A stretch of DNA of 7,992 nucleotides from assembly GCA_026461645.1 (NCBI GenBank), contig JAPJMP010000174.1:1-7992 (forward strand), in the 5' to 3' direction. Of this stretch, positions 5,097-7,992 are shown piece by piece (position 1 is the stretch's first letter; the number at the start of each line of letters is the position of its first letter). The stretch comes from Burkholderiales bacterium. GTDB taxonomy: Bacteria; Pseudomonadota; Gammaproteobacteria; Burkholderiales; UBA11063. The position numbers and the translations under genes were made by a program. The notes below the pieces were generated by a model. That model worked only from the letters and a program-made list of their open reading frames with translations. It had not been told where the DNA came from and did no database searches.

Positions 5097-7217
5097 ATGA
5101 TCTTAGATTATGGAGTATATTCAGTATTAGTAGAAGACAAACGACAAAATCTTTTGCGTTGTGCTAGGATACACCTTAATCAAAAACAAGTTGAAATTAT
5201 TGAACTTGCCATTGAAGTGGCAAGTCATGCCCACTTCTCACAAAAAAGAAAAACCGGCGAACCATATATTATCCATCCAATTGAAGTTGCAACTATTATC
5301 AGTGAATGGGGCTTGGATGAAACAGCAATTGCTGGAGCTTTATTACATGATACTATAGAAGACACTTCTGTTACTAAAGCAGATATTATTCAAATATTTG
5401 GGCACACCATTGCCGAAATAGTAGATGCTGTTACTAAATTAGACAAATTAAGTTATACCAATGAAAAAATCGCCCATGCTGAATATTTTAGAAAAATTGT
5501 TTTAGCTATGGCTAATGATGTTAGAGTGATTCTAATTAAAATTGCCGATCGTTTGCATAATATGCTTACTTTGGCATCAATGGCTCCAGAAAAAAGAAAG
5601 CGCATTGCACGTGAGACTATGGAAATTTATGTCCCTTTGGCCAATAAAATTGGTCTATATAAAGCACATTTACAATTAGCTGATGAAAGCTTTAAATATT
5701 TAAACCCCTATCGCTACCAAGTTTTATTTAAAGCGGTCACCGAAGCACAAAAAAAAAGACGTCCAATCATTGAGCAAATTTTACAAAATATTGGTAACTC
5801 ATTAAAATCAAATGGTATTACGTCGCAGTTTGTCTACCGCGAAAAAGGAATTTATAACTTATATTTATCAATGCGTGAACGCGGTCAGAATTTTAATCGT
5901 GTTTATGATGTATTTGAAATTAAAATTGTTGTTAAAAAAATCTCAGATTGTTATTTAACCGTTGGCGTACTTCATGGTTTGTACCAACCTTTGCCTGGGA
6001 CCTTTAAAGATTTCATTGCCATTCCTAAAAGCAACGGTTATCAATCGTTACATTCAACCCTAATGGGACCAAACGGCATACCACTACAAATTCATATTCG
6101 TACTCTAGCTATGGATGAAGTGGCTGAAACAGGAATTATTAGCCATTGGCTTAAACAACAATTAAATAATGATGAATATTTTTCTGCACATCAAAGAACC
6201 ACTAGTTTAATCAATAATATTCTTGACATTCAATCTAGCACATTTTCTGCTAATGAGTTTATGGACAGTCTAAAACAGGACTTCTCTCCTAGTGACTTAT
6301 ATGTTTTCACACCTAAAAGCAGAATTGTTTTGCTTCCAAATGGTTCTACTGTGCTAGATTTTGCTTATTTTATTCATAGCGATATTGGTAATCATTGTCA
6401 TCATGCTATTGTAAATCAGGAAATTGTTAAGCCCGATTTTAAATTAAGAAGTGGCGATATAGTTGAAATAGTAACTGCCAATAATATTGAACCTACTGAA
6501 GACTGGTTGTCTATGGTGGTATCAGGCAAAGCAATTAGCAAAATTAAACAGTTTTTTAAAGAACAAAAGTTTGATGAAGATGTTGAAAAAGGTAAAAATT
6601 TAATTAATTTAGTTTTAGCTAATTTTACACAAAATAAGAAAATCACCAATAAAGATCTAGATAACATTATAAAAAAATATTACCCAGATATTTTAAACCG
6701 CGAAGAACTTAAACATGAAGTTGGCGCTGGTAATATACCTGTCCTTGAAGTTGCTAAGTTACTGCTTGGGCACCCACAAGATGCAACTTTAATGATTGAT
6801 TTAGATCATTGGAAAATTCCTGTTGTGCAAGATAATACTTGCCTTGCTCTTCCAGGCGAACCAATTTTAGCTAAGATTAATCGTCAAGATGAATTGGTCC
6901 TTCATCGGCATAATTGTAAAGAAATTAGAAAAATAGGTCTTGAAAACTTTACAAGCGTACTTATATTAAATAATACGGACAAAACATTTGCGTCCCGCAT
7001 ACAAGTAGTAGTACCAAATGAACCAGGTATTTTTTCTAAATTAACTAATATTATAGGTAAACGCAATATTAACATTTTAGAAATTAGCCAGCCAAATGAT
7101 ACAGGTAAAATTGCTTATATTTATGCTACACTTAGTGTCCATAATTTAACTGAAATTGAAGAGTTGATAACTGTTCTCCAAAATAAAAATTTTATTTTAA
7201 ACGCAATGTTAGTGTAA
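5097..7217 (+). CDS. spoT: SpoT/Rel-type (p)ppGpp hydrolase/synthetase
   Basis: A long RelA/SpoT homologue controlling the stringent alarmone. Its 706 residues match SpoT (702 in E. coli). The HD hydrolase domain (about 25-200) retains R51, H60, the H84-D85/E88-D89 motif in LLHDTIEDT, and D151/N155 in ADRLHN, so hydrolysis should work. The synthetase domain (about 240-350) keeps R248-x-K250, D271, K304 and NGYQSLH (313-319). However, the usual E-x-Q-I-R-T reads QIHIRT, with Gln331 in place of the conserved Glu, and the usual A-x-R after D271 is E274-I-K276. TGS is at about 400-462. A helical region follows, then a Cys/His region (C582, H603, C607) in which the first Cys of the usual CC pair is Thr581. 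The ACT domain is at about 632-706. The start is fixed by an in-frame TAA 10-12 nt upstream. It follows rpoZ as in other proteobacteria. Confidence 0.95.
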   Translation: MILDYGVYSVLVEDKRQNLLRCARIHLNQKQVEIIELAIEVASHAHFSQKRKTGEPYIIHPIEVATIISEWGLDETAIAGALLHDTIEDTSVTKADIIQIFGHTIAEIVDAVTKLDKLSYTNEKIAHAEYFRKIVLAMANDVRVILIKIADRLHNMLTLASMAPEKRKRIARETMEIYVPLANKIGLYKAHLQLADESFKYLNPYRYQVLFKAVTEAQKKRRPIIEQILQNIGNSLKSNGITSQFVYREKGIYNLYLSMRERGQNFNRVYDVFEIKIVVKKISDCYLTVGVLHGLYQPLPGTFKDFIAIPKSNGYQSLHSTLMGPNGIPLQIHIRTLAMDEVAETGIISHWLKQQLNNDEYFSAHQRTTSLINNILDIQSSTFSANEFMDSLKQDFSPSDLYVFTPKSRIVLLPNGSTVLDFAYFIHSDIGNHCHHAIVNQEIVKPDFKLRSGDIVEIVTANNIEPTEDWLSMVVSGKAISKIKQFFKEQKFDEDVEKGKNLINLVLANFTQNKKITNKDLDNIIKKYYPDILNREELKHEVGAGNIPVLEVAKLLLGHPQDATLMIDLDHWKIPVVQDNTCLALPGEPILAKINRQDELVLHRHNCKEIRKIGLENFTSVLILNNTDKTFASRIQVVVPNEPGIFSKLTNIIGKRNINILEISQPNDTGKIAYIYATLSVHNLTEIEELITVLQNKNFILNAMLV

Positions 7218-7228
7218 GAAAGAATTAA

Positions 7229-7903
7229 ATGATTACAAAAACTCAAAATAAAAGCATTGGACTTAATGACATAGACACCTTAACTCCAATTATCCCTTTA
7301 AAAGATGTGGTGATTTTCCCCAATATGGTAGTTCCGCTATTTATTGGCCGCCAAAAATCAATTACAGCTCTTGAAGTTGCAGCTAAAAAAGATAATATGG
7401 TAATTTTATTAAGTCAAATAAATCCACAAGAAAATGAAGTTACTATTGATAATATTCATTCGATTGGAACTTTAGCTAAAATTTTACAAGTACTAAAATT
7501 ACCGGATGGAACCAATAAAGTGTTAATTGAAGGTAAAACTAGAGCCAGAGCTCTGCAAATAATTGAAGCTGATGGTGGTTACTTAGCTTCAAATGTTGAA
7601 ACTGTTACGACAATAAATGATATTAAAAATGTTGCCCTTGAAGCAATTAAACGGGAAATAGTTCAACAATTTGAACAATATGCCAAATTAAATCAAAAAG
7701 TTCCTGAAGAAATTGTTAATTTAATTACTAAAATTGAAAGTATTGAACAATTAACTGACGTTATTATTACTCATGTTGTCGTTGATTTACAAATTCGACA
7801 AGATTTGCTTGAAACTATTTCTTTAAAGAAACGTTTAAATAAAATATTAAAAGAATTAAATCGCGAAATAGAAATTTTAAATGTAGAGAAAAGAATTCAA
7901 GGT
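7229..7903 (+). CDS. lon: Lon protease, N-terminal part only
   Basis: Lon is the ATP-dependent AAA+ serine protease that degrades misfolded and regulatory proteins in the cytosol. Visible here are residues 1-225: the N-terminal LON substrate-binding domain beginning at about residue 20 (IIPLKDVVIFPNMVVPLFIGR), G-x-L-A-K-I-L-Q and the VLIEG-x-R-A segment, then the helical part ending LNREIEILNVEKRIQG. In Lon the next residues should be like RVKKQMEKSQ, leading into the AAA+ module. Instead the frame switches to unrelated DNA ligase sequence at about 7903, so the Walker motifs and Ser-Lys dyad are not in the window. It starts 11 nt after the spoT stop, with a weak AAGAAAG ribosome binding site, so it is probably in the same operon. 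In E. coli trmH and recG occupy this place. Confidence 0.9.
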
Positions 7904-7992
7904 GCACAACTCTTCACCATGCCAAGCCAATGCCCCGTCTGCAACAGCCTCGCGGTGCGCGAAGAGGGTGAAGCAGATTACCGATGCACTGG
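7904..7992 (+). CDS. ligA: NAD-dependent DNA ligase zinc-finger fragment, chimeric end
   Basis: The last ~29 codons read AQLFTMPSQCPVC..., ending in EEGEADYRCTG. The C-x2-C-x14-C spacing with MP before the first Cys, REEGEA in the middle and RCTG after the third Cys is characteristic of the LigA Cys4 zinc finger that precedes the HhH domain. The fourth Cys would lie just beyond the window. Base composition jumps to about 59% G+C over 85 nt by hand count, with codons such as CCC, GTC, CTC, GCG and CGC that the rest of the window avoids. It continues the lon reading frame without a stop. A foreign read or contig joined at the end of the assembly is the best explanation; a real gene fusion is very unlikely. 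Confidence 0.85.

Noticed and set aside
6416..6667. A minus-strand frame antisense to spoT
   Set aside because: It is antisense to the conserved TGS and helical regions of SpoT, with no motif of its own.
7894..7899. An EcoRI-type GAATTC just before the lon/ligA junction, suggesting a cloning join
   Set aside because: The bases encode the Arg-Ile-Gln expected in Lon at this place, and the change in homology comes a few bases later. One restriction site is weak evidence.
7229..7992. A novel Lon-DNA ligase fusion protein
   Set aside because: The Lon part has no ATPase or protease domain, the ligase part has no adenylation domain, the base composition jumps at the join, and the join is at the edge of the sequence. 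A chimera is simpler.

Overview
The window is an AT-rich stretch of a bacterial chromosome carrying conserved housekeeping genes in two divergent blocks. The proteins (six-domain ribosomal protein S1, IHF-beta, a bifunctional-type SpoT) and the gene orders cmk-rpsA-ihfB and gmk-rpoZ-spoT point to a proteobacterium, most likely a gammaproteobacterium. Strong A/T bias, slightly shortened proteins (Gmk, omega) and decayed insertion-sequence debris would fit a host-associated or reduced-genome lineage. That last point is inference; I cannot place the organism more precisely.

Layout. Positions 1-578 hold no intact gene. They contain a broken IS1634-like transposase fragment, degenerate repeats and hairpins, and the terminator of the leftward operon. 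Positions 632-4128 are a leftward block, transcribed in the order tatD, cmk, rpsA, ihfB, with short gaps (11, 56 and 10 nt). Positions 4129-4237 are the divergent promoter region. Positions 4238 to about 7903 are a rightward block: gmk, rpoZ, spoT, then the N-terminal part of lon.

Function. The leftward block supplies a DNase, CMP kinase, ribosomal protein S1 and a nucleoid protein. The rightward block groups three genes tied to (p)ppGpp biology: GMP kinase, the RNA polymerase omega subunit and SpoT. The Lon protease follows directly. SpoT keeps every recognisable hydrolase residue, but the conserved synthetase glutamate is a glutamine and the neighbouring Ala-x-Arg is Glu-x-Lys, so its synthetase may be weak or lost.

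Right end. The last ~89 bases do not belong with the rest. Lon homology stops at about residue 225 and continues in frame into a GC-rich (~59% by hand count) piece encoding the Cys4 zinc finger of an NAD-dependent DNA ligase (LigA). The abrupt change in homology and base composition so close to the sequence end points to a chimeric assembly join rather than a real Lon-LigA fusion.

I did not find a novel biological system. The items most worth a second look are the lon/ligA junction, the SpoT synthetase substitutions and the layered IS debris at the left end.
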